Assembly: GCA_946902875.1 (NCBI GenBank)
Contig: OX336355.1
Location: 7,151,347 to 7,215,346, forward strand
Length of the DNA stretch: 64,000 nucleotides
Direction: 5' to 3'
Source of the DNA: Nematopogon swammerdamellus
Taxonomy: Eukaryota > Arthropoda > Insecta > Lepidoptera > Adelidae
Shown here: piece after piece, positions 12,731 through 22,586 of the stretch
Layout of the letters: the number at the start of each line of letters is the position of its first letter
How positions within the stretch are numbered: the first letter of the stretch is position 1
Notes under the pieces: model-generated
Database searches by the model: none
What the model was told of the DNA's origin: nothing
What the model saw: the letters and a program-made list of their open reading frames with translations, nothing else
Translations under genes and position numbers: made by a program

Positions 12731-14317
12731 TTTATGTGTGCGAGGTGTCTTGTTTATGTTTGCGAGAATATCTTGTTTATGTGTGCGATGAGTCCTGTTT
12801 ATGTGTGCGAGGGTGTCCTGTATGTGTGCGAGGATGTCTTGTTTATGTGTGTGAGGGTGTCTTGTTTATGTGTGCGAAAGTATCTTGGTTATGTGTGCAA
12901 GGATGTGCTGTTTATGTGTGCTAGGGTGTCCTGTATGTGTGCGAGGGAGTCTTATTTATGTGTGTGAGGGTGTCTTGTTTATGTGTGGGAAAATATCTTG
13001 GTTATGTGTGCGAGGATGTCCTGTATGAGTGCGAGGGAGTCTTATTTATGTGTGAGAGGTTGTCTTGTTTATCTGTGCGAGCTTGTCTTGTTTATGTGTG
13101 CGAGGTGTCTTGTTTATGTGTGCGAAAGTATCTTGGTTATGTGTGCAAGGATGTGCTGTTTGTGTGTGCGACGTGTCCTGTATGTGTGCGAGGGAGTCTT
13201 ATTTATGTGTGTGAGGGTGTCTTGTTTATGTGTGCGAAAATATCTTGGTTATGTGTGCGAGGATGTCCTGTTTATGTGTGTGAGGGTGTCCTGTATTTGT
13301 GCGAGGGAATCTTATTTATGTGTGCGAGGATGTCTTGTTTATGTGTGCGAGGGTGTCTTGTTTATGTGTGCGAGGTTGTCTTGTTTATGTGTGCGAGGAT
13401 GCCTTGTTTATCTGTGTGAGGATGTCTTGTTTATGTGTGCGAAAATATATTGGGTATTTGTGCGAGGATGTGCTGTTTATTTGTGCGAGGGTGTCCTGTA
13501 TGTGTGCGAGGGAGTCTTATTTATGTGTGCGAGGATGTCTTGTTTATGTGTGCGAGGATGTCTTGTTTATGTGTGCGAGGGTGTCGTATTTATGTGTGCG
13601 AGGATGTCTTGTTTATCTGTGTGAGGGTGTCTTGTTTATGTGTGCGAAAATATATTGGTTATTTGTGCGAGGATGTGCTGTTTATGTGTGCGAGGGAGTC
13701 TTATTTATGTGTGCGGGGGTGTCTTGTTTATGTGTACGAGGTGTCTTGTTTATGTGTGCGAGAATATCTTGTTTATGTGTGCGAAAATATCTTGGTTATG
13801 TGTGCCAGGATGTCCTGTTTATGTGTGCCAGGATGTCCTGTTTATGTGTGCGAGGATGTCCTGTTTATGTGTGCGAGGGTGTCATGTATGTATGCGAGGG
13901 AATCTTATTTATGTGTGCGATTATGTCTTGTTTATGTGTGTGAGGGTGTTTTTTTTATGTGTGCGAGGGAGTCTTGTTTATGTGTGCGAGGGTGTCCTGC
14001 ATGTGTGCGAGGGAGTCTTATTTATGTGTGCGAGGATGTATTTTTTATGTGTGCGAGGGTGTCTTGTTTATGTGTGCGAGGGTGTCTTGTTTATGTTTGC
14101 GAGAATATCTTGTTTATGTGTGCGATGAGTCCTGTTTATGTGTGCGAGGGTGTCCTGTATGTGTCCGAGGGAATCTTATTTATGTGTGTGAGGATGTCTT
14201 GTTTATGTGTGTGAGGGTGTCTTATTTATGTGTGCTAAAATATCTTGGTTATATGTGCGAGGATGTGCTGTTTATGTGTGCGAGGGTGTCCTGTATGTGT
14301 GCGAGGGAGTCTTATTT

Positions 14318-14654
14318 TGATTGAGCGTTATATCGCTAATTGGGCTATTTTGGTGCCCATTGTGACTAATACAAATTTGGAAGGCGAATGAACTATTTTA
14401 CTGTCTTGAGACAGTGTTTTGTCCCTTCCCGAACTACGCTTCCTCACTAAGAATCCGCGACTTGAGCATCAAAGCATCTTGCGACCCTGTTTGTGTGTTA
14501 GGGTGTCGTGTTGTTGTGTGAGAGTGTACTGCTTGGTGTTTGAGGGCGAGTTGTTGAGTGTGTGAGGGTTAGATAGAGCCACTAATGCCACTATGGATAT
14601 AGGGACAAATGTACAGGTTAGGTAGTGGAAGGAGGCACAAGTTATGGAGGTCAG
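14318..14654 (+). repeat. Right flank of the minisatellite with a degenerate G/T-rich tail
   Basis: Ordinary sequence resumes at 14318. At about 14487-14575 there is a short G/T-rich stretch (gtgtgttagggtgtcgtgtt, later gtgtgagggtt) resembling diverged monomers. It may be an old, decayed edge of the array. No gene is seen. Confidence 0.5.
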
Positions 14655-14960
14655 TTTTTTTTTTATAGAAAGCGCGAAATTTCGCCAACAACACGGTGTC
14701 TAACGACGCCCATAGACATTCGGTCACATGCGGGGGTTGCGATTGCGAATGCTATGCCAAACTGACAGGCCCGTCTTGAAGAACCCGAGACTGCACTTAG
14801 GGGGAAATATGTGGGCAGGGAGAGTGTTTCAGATTTTACCAATTCTGTGGAGGAAAGATCTGCAGAACCGATTGGTACGTATCTGCTGAAAGTGCAGCGT
14901 GTAGAGATGTAATCTCTGCCCGGTGCGCGTGGTGCGGAGGTGGAAAGGGGACAACACCTA
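14655..14960 (-). pseudogene. LINE 3'-end fragment (same family as 61847-63064)
   Basis: On the minus strand this matches the C-terminal and 3' untranslated part of the LINE at 61847-63064. Shared stretches on the + strand are ggtgtctaacgacgcccata, gacattcggtc and gaacccgagactg. A T run at 14657-14671 corresponds to its poly(A) end. Homology is lost upstream beyond about 14960, so it is a 5'-truncated dead copy. The 78-codon ORF at 14836-15072 only partly overlaps the homologous part and carries no recognisable domain. Confidence 0.7.
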
Positions 14961-15272
14961 CATCATGATTAACAATTTTTATTCCTTTACTCCATTCGTT
15001 CTCTGAGCTGCGTGGCTCTCCGTTCGTCGCGCGCGACGCGACCATATAAGTTGCTCTATGGTTGCGGAGCACGAAAACGGAAAAAGACTATGAGCCCGAA
15101 ATAGCATCCCTGCGAAGTATTATTCGTTATGATGGCCTGAGTTAGAGGGGCCAAAACGTATGCTCCGAACAGCCAATATCACCTCTGAGAACGCAAGTGC
15201 CTTACCGGAGACTTACCTTTTGATTTCTGGTGATACTGGACTAGAGGAGAACACTGTTGAAAAAACATTATT
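14961..15272. other. Unannotated spacer
   Basis: I see no gene or repeat with support here. It lies between the LINE fragment and the fold-back element that starts at 15273. Confidence 0.4.
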
Positions 15273-15590
15273 CATGTATATCACAGAGCATCAAATACCT
15301 ACCGCCCGCGCCCCCTACTAGAGGCGCCCTAAGCGATGATATTTGAAACCCAATAACCGTACGCTGAGCTGCTAGCGCTTCGTATGTGTGTGTGTGTGCT
15401 AGTATCGACACCTCACACAAAGAGGAGCAAGTTAGGCACACGCACAAAACAAATGCACACGCACAACACACATATGTAAGTCATAGGCCACGCCCACAGG
15501 CTTCAACGGCGTTGAAGAGAAATCGCGCTCACGGCGCCTCTAGTAGGGGCGGGCGCGCGCATTTCATGCTCTGTGATGTATATGTATGAA
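15273..15590. mobile_element. MITE / fold-back element with ~55-bp imperfect terminal inverted repeats
   Basis: The left end reads ttcatgtatatcacagagca and continues to ccctactagaggcgcc near 15329. The right end contains ggcgcctctagtaggggcgg and finishes gatgtatatgtatgaa. The reverse complement of the right end matches the left with a few mismatches. The interior has TG/CA-rich stretches. There is no coding capacity. No unambiguous target duplication is visible, so the superfamily is open. Confidence 0.75.
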
Positions 15591-15698
15591 ACAAAAAACA
15601 ACTCCCTACACCCGCTCCCTCGTTGAGTGTGGTCCAAAGAAGGGTGGTCTCTTGGTTAAATACAAAATACTCTGGAGGGTGGGAGTGGGAGTTAGACG

Positions 15699-16056
15699 TA
15701 TAATGCGCGGGGCGGATCACGGCGTGTCGCCGCCGCAGCGGTTCGTCGGTGTTCTCCCTCGCACCCGCACCGTACTTGTATAGTGTATTCGCGTGGCGGG
15801 TCGCCCGCTGCGGCGACGACACGCCGAGATCCGTCCCGCGTAGTCTACTAAAGGCAATTCATGCTGCATTCTCTAGAGTGTTCTTGCTCTTAGGTCCTAT
15901 CTTTCTTTATAGTGCCCGGGACGGATCTCGGCGTGTCGTCGCCGCAGCGGGCGACCCGCCACGCGAATAAACTATACAAGTACGGTGCGGGTGCGAGGGA
16001 GAACACCGACGAACCGCTGCGGCGGCGACACGCCAAGATCCGCCCCGCGCATTATA
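15699..16056. repeat. Near-perfect 140-bp-arm hairpin made of two inverted MITE copies
   Basis: The arms 15699-15838 and 15917-16056 are each 140 bp and are reverse complements at about 137 of 140 positions, around a 78-bp spacer. Each arm is itself flanked by ~30-bp inverted repeats (ggcgtgtcgccgccgcagcgg against ccgctgcggcgacgacacgcc). The structure therefore reads as two copies of a ~140-bp MITE in opposite orientation. The spacer resembles 24155-24222, where aggcaattca, tctctagagtgttcttgctc and tcctatcttt also occur in this order. The ORFs in this segment are frames across the hairpin. Confidence 0.88.
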
Positions 16057-16326
16057 CTAAACGTCGTAGCTACACCAAGAACCCGACGAACAAGTAACTA
16101 TTAAGTAATCTGTGCCGATGGACGGGAAATCTGAATCTATAATACAAAAAAAATTCAAATAATTTATAGAAATGGCATACATACAGCTTCTCGAAGAGTG
16201 TGTGTATTATTATTTATTTATTACTGGCGAAACACGAGACCTACGTGAACAAAACGTAAACACAACAGAAAAAAAAAGTAATTATACTTAAGATACCTCT
16301 AGAAATAGCATTTTATCATTCACTAG

Positions 16327-17640
16327 CTGTTGCCCGCGGCTTCGCTCGCGTGAAATTCGTATTTCAAAGAAGAATGTAAGTAACTAAGGGCGAGGCCGAA
16401 GGCCGAGCTGGGTTCAGGTAAACGATAAACCTTCTCTAAGAAAGTAACTAACTAAGGGCGAGGCCGAAGGCCGAGCTGCGTTCAGGTAAACGATAAACCT
16501 TCTCAAATAAAGTAAGCAACTAACGGCGAGGCCGAAGACCCAGCTGCATCCTGGAAGACGTTAAACCTTCTCGAAGAAAGTAAGTAATTAAGGGCGAGGC
16601 TGAAGGCCGAGCTGCGTTCAGGAAGACGATAAACCTTGTCGAAGAAAGTAAGTAATTAAGGGCGAGGCCGAAGGCTGAGCTGCGTTCAGGAAGACGATAA
16701 ACCTTCTGAAAGAAAGGAAGTAACTAAGTGCGAGGCCGTGGGCCGAGCTGCGTTCAGGAAGACGATAAACCTTCTGGAAGAAAGGAAGTAACAAAGTGCG
16801 AGGCCGAAGGCCGAGCTGCGTTCAGGTAAACCATAAACCCGCTTCCGCCTTCGGGCCTCGCCCTTAATGACTTGCTTTCTTCGATAGAATATAATCGGCC
16901 TCACCTTAGTTACTTACTTTCTTCAAGTTGGTTTAGCTTCTTCCTGAACGCAGCTTGGCCTTCGGCCTCGCCCTTAGTTACTTATGCTTTCTTCGAGAAG
17001 GTTTATCATTTATCAGAACGTAGCTCGGCCTTCGGCCTCGCCTTAGTTACCTACTTTCTTCAAGATGGTTTAGCTTCTTTCTGAACGCAGCTCGGCCTTC
17101 GGCCTCGCCCTTAGTTACTTGCTTTGTTCGAAATTGTTATCGTTTATCAGAACGTAGCTCGGCCTTCGGCCTCGCCATAGTTACTTACTTTCTTCAAGAT
17201 GGTTTAGCTTCTTCCTGAACGCAGCTCGGCCTTCGGCCTCGCCCTTAGTTACTTGCTTTCTTCGAAATGGTTTAATATTTATCAGAACGTAGCTCGGCCT
17301 TCGGCCTCACCTTAGTTGCTTACTTTCTTCAAGAAGGTTTATCTTCTTCCTGAACGCAGCTCGGCCTGCGGCCTCGCCCATAGTTACTTACTTTCTTCGA
17401 GAAGGTTTATGGTCTTCCAGAATACAGCTTTGCCTTTGGACTCGCCCTTAGTTACTTACTTTCTTCAAGAATAATTTTCTTCTTCCTGAACTCAGCTCCG
17501 CCTTCCGCCTCGCCCTTAGTTACTTTCATCGAGAAAGAATATCGTTTACGTGAGCGCAGATCCGCCTTCGGCCCCGCCTTTAGTTACTTACTTTCTTTTT
17601 TGAAATACGAATTTCACGCGAGCGAAGCCGCGGGCAACAG
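16327..17640. mobile_element. 1.3-kb palindromic element with inverted 68-bp tandem arrays
   Basis: The ends are inverted repeats of about 42 bp. The left begins ctgttgcccgcggcttcgct, and the right ends agcgaagccgcgggcaacag. The left half carries seven units of a 68-bp monomer containing gcgaggccgaaggccgagct. Their cgaggc landmark falls at 16391, 16459, 16527, 16595, 16663, 16731 and 16799. The right half, from about 16850 to 17580, carries about ten units of the same monomer inverted (ggccttcggcctcgcc). The arrays meet near 16850-16870. No ORF is conserved. The end motif (gcccgcggcttcgc) recurs at 36012, 44629, 49240 and 54071, so it belongs to a dispersed non-autonomous family, perhaps Helitron-like. 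Confidence 0.85.
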
Positions 17641-18420
17641 AAAATATATAAATTGCACCAATGACAGCGACATTACTTCAACTTAAATATTTTTTTTATT
17701 TCTCAAACAATTCGTCACCGGCCAGCTCACGTCGAGATGACAGTTCTCCGTTGTCAACTTGACATTTAAAATTGTTATGCATTCGATTGATGAATCAAAT
17801 AATCAAGAAACCTTTCCTTTGGACTCAAGGACTACGAGATTTCAAATGCGCAATAATATTTGTAGTAATTTAATTTTTTATTATATTTTTTCATTTATTA
17901 TGTTATTCCGGGATATAAACTGCCACTATACAAAGTTTCGTCTAATTCCGTTCAGTGGTTTTTGCGTGATGCGCGTACAGACAAACAAACAAACAAAAAT
18001 TTTAAAAACTGTTCTAACATGTTCAGTATCTCATTTTAAGCCACCCTGGTTAGTTTTTTTCCGAATACATTGAATGTACAGACTTTCTTACCTTTACGAT
18101 TTTATTATATGTATAGATTATACACCTAAGTATAATTTTAAAAATATTTGTACCAAGTACCGATGAAAGAATGCATTTTCTGCATATCTTCGCCCCTACT
18201 TCCCCAAGGTACCGCGCACCCGGGTGAATATTCGCGCAACGATTTATTTTGTCAATTTTTTAGGTGTTTTGAAAAACATTACATTATTAAATATCTGTTT
18301 CATAAATAACGACCTTTCGACATCGCAAAGGCCATTTATATTAAAGGCACTTTAATTGAACGACAATTTCAAAAGATATTTACATTTAAAGAAAATTTAC
18401 GTGGAAGGTAATGACGTATA
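17641..18420. other. Repeat-derived spacer with a conserved 3'-tail motif
   Basis: No gene is visible. At about 17920-17998 there is a stretch with ctatacaaagtttcgtctaa, ccgttcagtgg and a (CAAA)n-like tail. A related form appears at 20880-20955. This looks like the end of a dispersed retroposon or Helitron family that I cannot name. Confidence 0.45.
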
Positions 18421-19039
18421 GTGACGATGAATGATTTTTTCGACGTTGTTGAATGATTCCGTGTACCGATGAATGACGAAAAAAATTCAATGTGTTTTTA
18501 ATCGCTTTTTATTGTAATACTTAATCTTAATCCTACATCATCTTAATACCTACATCTTTAGCGCTAATATGATGTTGCACTCATTAAAGAATAAAAACAA
18601 CAAACATTTAAAAGCAAATTATGATTATTGAGTTTAGCATTTTGACAACATGAACATGTGTAAGTCTGCATTTATTAAAGTATAAAACATATTAAAGCAA
18701 ATTATTACTAAGTTAAGTCTTTTGACAGTCAAATGTTGGCGCAAATCTGGCTTTTTACTTATTGAAATCCGAAAATAAAAATATCTTACACTTAAAACAC
18801 AATCTCAGAAACACTGTTTCAGTCTTTTTAGGTTAAGTATAAAATTATATGTATATTTATTCGATGTCGAAGGTTGAAACAATTGTTTGAACGGATTTAT
18901 ATTATTCTCAGTTATTGTAATATCCGAAAGAACTTTGATTTCTTTTGATGTTTTGTAGTTTGCAAGAAGAACTACATCTAATTCCACGTTAGTATTTTTT
19001 TGTGCACTTAATGAGTCTTTTATGAGCACTTAATGAAAT

Positions 19040-19600
19040 TTTCACCATGCGAAGAAGCAGTCTAGTTAAGATATAACTTCTCCGGAATGTTTTTCTCTTT
19101 GTATTTGTCTCATTTTAAATATTTTCATGCGGTAAAGTGCATTTTGTTTCTTCAGCACTTTTATAATGCTTTTGAGATATTTTTGTTTCTTCCGTTCCTG
19201 ATACCGCACTTTCCTAACTGCCATTTGAACTTGTGCTTTGGTGGAAGTCGAACGATCATCTTCCAAAGGATCTTTGTTAAGCCGTTTTTGTTATCTTCTT
19301 CACTTTCAGGAATAGCTTCTACGTTAACAGGTTGTGGTAAAGTTTGCTGCTTTTCTGCTTCTCTTTTTCTTGCTCTATAAAGTCTAGAATTTTCTTTCCA
19401 TTTATTACGCTGCTGCCTTTGCTCTCTCGGAGACTTTTCTGCAATGTTCTTGTTTTTTTTTTGTTCTATTGTTTTCAAATAATTTGCTCTCTGTCTCTCA
19501 TTCTCAACAGCATACAGTTCAGGATCACTTTCAATTTCGGCATAACGGCGCTTCTTCCTCAACCTTTCATATTTTTTCGTTGTAGCCTTTCTTTTACCTT
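19040..19600 (-). pseudogene. Degenerate basic coiled-coil-like ORF, probably transposon-derived
   Basis: Two overlapping minus-strand frames (19562-19161 and 19266-19066) read as one broken protein. The first has very basic, glutamate-rich sequence (RKKRRYAEIESDPELYAVEN, then REQRQQRNKWKENSRLYRAR). The second continues with KVRYQERKKQKYLKSIIKVL, typical of a basic helix or coiled coil. The frame has to shift near 19262, so it is broken or spliced. Upstream at about 19597 the minus strand has a possible donor or acceptor boundary, but I could not settle it. I recognise only the general look of invertebrate multicopy transposon-associated proteins; the function is unknown. Confidence 0.4.
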
Positions 19601-20145
19601 GAAAAACAAAACATAAACATATTTTATAACAGATCCACGCTTGCCGTTACAGATGAATGTATGCAAGTAATTTCAGAAACAGCCTTTGTTGTATATAGAA
19701 ATATGTGTTTTATTATTTCTAATATAAAGATTGTTAAAAGAAGTATGACGCATGTGAATAAGTGTTATTGTAGTTGCAAATTCGCAAAACACTAAAACCA
19801 AAGAAATTAACTAGCATACACATTTTTGATGTATAATTAAGAGACGAAAAAAAGAAGCGTATCTGCCAAATAGATTGCGTTTCTAAACCAATTATAGAAC
19901 CCAAATCGTTTGCTATTGGCAGAACTGGTTTCATATTGGCATTTTTTTTCAGTTTCATTTTGTTTTATTGCTGTAGTAGCGGTTCTCTAAACGGTCCTTA
20001 ATAAAGCATATAAGCTACGGTTCTTAACTACACACATTATTAATTACATTTAATTATTTATTATTTCTGGAAGCAGTCTATCTATCAACAAATAAGTAAT
20101 ACTGTCATATTCTCTCAAATTATTATAGCGTCATTAATTGTAACA

Positions 20146-20280
20146 TTACTCATTAATTTCATCCAAAACTTCTAACATCTTTATCATAGCTTTTCTCCTC
20201 ATTGTTTCTGGAATGCCCTCTAATTCTTGTGCAATTACTCTTCCAAAAAGTTGGTGATCATATGTCTTTTTCGGTGACGA
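20146..20280 (-). pseudogene. BESS-motif-like C-terminal fragment
   Basis: The minus strand encodes a C-terminal stretch ending in a stop at 20146, with YDHQLFGRVIAQELEGIPET then MRRKAMIKMLEVLDEINE. The LFG-x3-A-x-EL and hydrophobic-helix pattern resembles the BESS motif found at the C-terminus of MADF-BESS proteins, including those encoded by PIF/Harbinger-type transposons. No MADF domain is visible upstream on the minus strand because the sequence runs directly into simple repeats at 20281. It may be the remnant of a transposon ORF, or a last exon whose partners are lost. The assignment rests on pattern only. Confidence 0.4.
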
Positions 20281-20725
20281 ATTTGCGACTCTCGACTCCA
20301 CTCTCGACTCAACGCTCGATACAACCCCCAATTCAACTCAACTCTCCCCTCGACTCAACTCTCGACTCAACCCTTCATTCAACTCAACTTTCAACTCAAC
20401 TCTCGACTCTACTCTCGACACAACTCTCAACTCAACTCTCGACTCCACCCTCGACACAACTCTCAACTCAATTCTCGACGTCGAGAGGAAAGTTGAGTTG
20501 AATTGAGGGTTGTGTCGAGAGTTGAGTCGAGAGTGGAGTCGAGAGTTGAGTTGAGAGTTGAGTTGAGAGTTGAGTTGAATTGAGGGTTGTGTCGATAGTT
20601 GAGTCAAGAGTGGAGTCGAGAGTCGAGTTGAGAGTTAGGTTGAATTGAGGGTTGAGCCGAGAGTTGAGTTGAGGATTGAGTCGAGAGTTGAGTTGAAAGT
20701 TGAATTTAGGGTTGAGTTGACATAG
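20281..20725. repeat. Palindrome built from a simple ctcgactcaa repeat
   Basis: From 20281 to about 20478 the + strand repeats variants of actcaactctcg. From 20482 to about 20725 it repeats the reverse complement (gagagttgagtcgagagt). The two arms meet at gacgtcgag near 20475-20483. Several short ORFs rich in S, T, Q and L or in E, S, R and V arise from this repeat and are not genes. Confidence 0.85.
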
Positions 20726-21960
20726 AGAGAATGTAGGGCCTCTCTTATAGTTTACAGTAAAACCTAAACTAAAGTCTTAAGTCTTATAGTTCTCAAATAA
20801 AACGGAATGGTACGGAACCCTCTCCACGCGAGTTTGACCTGCACTTGACCGTTTTTTAATGTATTATTTTACCCAGAAACTGTCACTATACAAACTTTCG
20901 TTAAAATCCGTTCAGCCGTTTAGGCGTGAAAGAGAACAAACAAATAAATAAATACATATACTTTCGCGTTTATGATATTAATGATATGTGATGTCATCAT
21001 TAGGCTCCACAGAATATCATTCAACTCCTCTATTTATCATTAGGTTCCATGATTCGTCATTACGTTTCCAGCACAAACGGCGATGAATGATCTAACGTTG
21101 AATGATAAAAAAGTGTAAATCACTTTGTAACTTGCTTCTAATAAATATTGACAGAACTGTATGAAACAAAATAAATGCACGCAAAAGGTTATTACAAGAA
21201 GTGATAAAATTTTAATTAATGTTAGTAATGCATACCTGAATATCCAGGGTTTGTTGAATGATGGGAGAAGAGAATAAACACCGGAGAACGCTACTTAATT
21301 AATTATTACAACGTCTGGCACGTGCTCACCGCTCGAATGCGTTGCGACGACTGCTGGTGAAGCGTGCGGGGAGCCGCCCGCGCATAGAGTGGCTCGATGG
21401 CGCAACTATCTACAGAGTTATGAAGTGAACCATAACATTTGCGAACAATGATGATATTTGCGTGACAAATGTTTAATTTAATAAATAACGTAGTTCTATT
21501 TTGTAATATGACAGTATTTATTACTTTTTATAGAGAACATAATTTACTAATGCTAAAGTTAATAGCTAAATGCATTATTTATGTATAGATTTTTAATAAC
21601 ACAGGTTTCATTAGAAAAGCTTACGTTGTGAACGCGACGTTGAATGACATTTAGCAGGGTTTTTTAAATTTTTAGGCAATATTTACCTTCAATAGACGCA
21701 CATTTTTTCCGTCGTCCACTAGAGGTATGTTCAGTCAATCATTACATATTAATGTAATGGTTTAATACTTTGCCCTTTCTTTATTATGGGCTTGAATGTT
21801 AACATAATACGATTTTGAAGAATCACCCACCCACTCATTGTTTCGCGCACATCGATAAAAGTAAATCCATTCATCCAATGCTATTTTAGTTACATTATCT
21901 TCTTTGATACAGGCTTCGACCATATAAAACTATAGACGCATCATCAGGCCAAACAAAACT
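20726..21960. other. Repeat-derived spacer, no gene seen
   Basis: At 20810-20955 there is a repeat tail with ggaaccctctccacgcgagt, cacttgaccg and aatccgttcagccg, related to 28206, 29923, 47000 and 51316. The motif gaatgat or its complement recurs around 18425-18475, 20985-21110 and 21640. These could be subterminal repeats of a decayed transposon around the basic ORF. No start-to-stop frame with a recognisable domain was found. Confidence 0.45.
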
Positions 21961-22586
21961 CCTTAAGGCCCGTTTACATTTATCACTTTGGAGGTACAAC
22001 CCGGATGAAAATCATCCAAAGTGATAAGTGTAAATTGAGTTTCAATGCGAGTTCAACCAGAGTGAACATCCAAGTTGAACGATGAACGAAGTAGACCCTC
22101 TACCTACTTTTGTTGAAAGCAATCTTCATCGAACGGATGATTCAACGATAGTGACAGTGCGGGACAAGTCTAAACAGACCAGCCTCATTTTAGTGAATAC
22201 GCAGGACAACTGTTGAAACTTGAAAAAAATCTTTCAAGTGGCAAGATAAACACATGCCAATATGTTTAGTGTTCTACCATCGATAAGAGTGTTTCTGGAA
22301 CACAAAGTGTTAGGAATACTCAAAAAGTATCGAAAGGGGGAACCCTATAAACTTTGTTTTTTTTTAATAATTTTATTACATTCATCTAACAATCCTACAG
22401 AAATTATATGTATTTCAGCACGCACGAATTCATTACGAACCCGCGATATTTTTACTACAGAATGGATGTTCATCCACAATGAAAATTGAACATGTGTAAA
22501 CAAACAAACGTTCAATGTTCATCTTCACTTTGGATGATTCACTATGGATGTACATCCATAGTGACATAGTGTAAACGGCGCTTATG
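21961..22586. mobile_element. MITE with ~30-bp terminal inverted repeats
   Basis: The left end is ttaaggcccgtttacattta then tcactttgga. The right end is tccatagtgacatagtgtaa then acggcgctta, which is its reverse complement with several mismatches. Inside, the motif tcatccaaagtgataagtgt and its inverted forms recur, giving extensive fold-back potential. A TA duplication is possible at both ends but is ambiguous. The 75- and 73-codon ORFs inside are shadows. Confidence 0.72.

Larger units (their letters stand above)
1849..14317 (+). repeat. 12.5-kb G/T-rich minisatellite, 21-23-bp monomer, hierarchical array
   Basis: The whole segment is a tandem array of a monomer like gaggatgtcttgtttatgtg plus tgc (23 bp). 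Common 22-bp (gaggtgtct...) and 21-bp (gagggtgtcctgtatgtgtgc) variants occur, giving roughly 560 monomers. Variants such as gagaatatcttg, gggaaaatatcttgg and gagggagtcttattt are interspersed in blocks and let longer duplications be traced. The + strand is strongly G/T rich. The monomer has no stop codon in any + frame, and its length is not a multiple of three, so long cysteine-rich ORFs (up to about 1000 codons) exist in all three frames. All are the same peptide pattern in register shifts. I treat the ORFs as artefacts of the repeat, not genes. Ends are sharp: it begins after ordinary sequence at 1849 and stops at 14317. Confidence 0.95.

Noticed and set aside
1790..14324. Very long cysteine-rich ORFs (704, 761 and 996 codons) as genes
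   Set aside because: They coincide exactly with the tandem array, exist in all three frames with the same peptide pattern, and have no start, domain or splice context. The monomer simply lacks stop codons on that strand.
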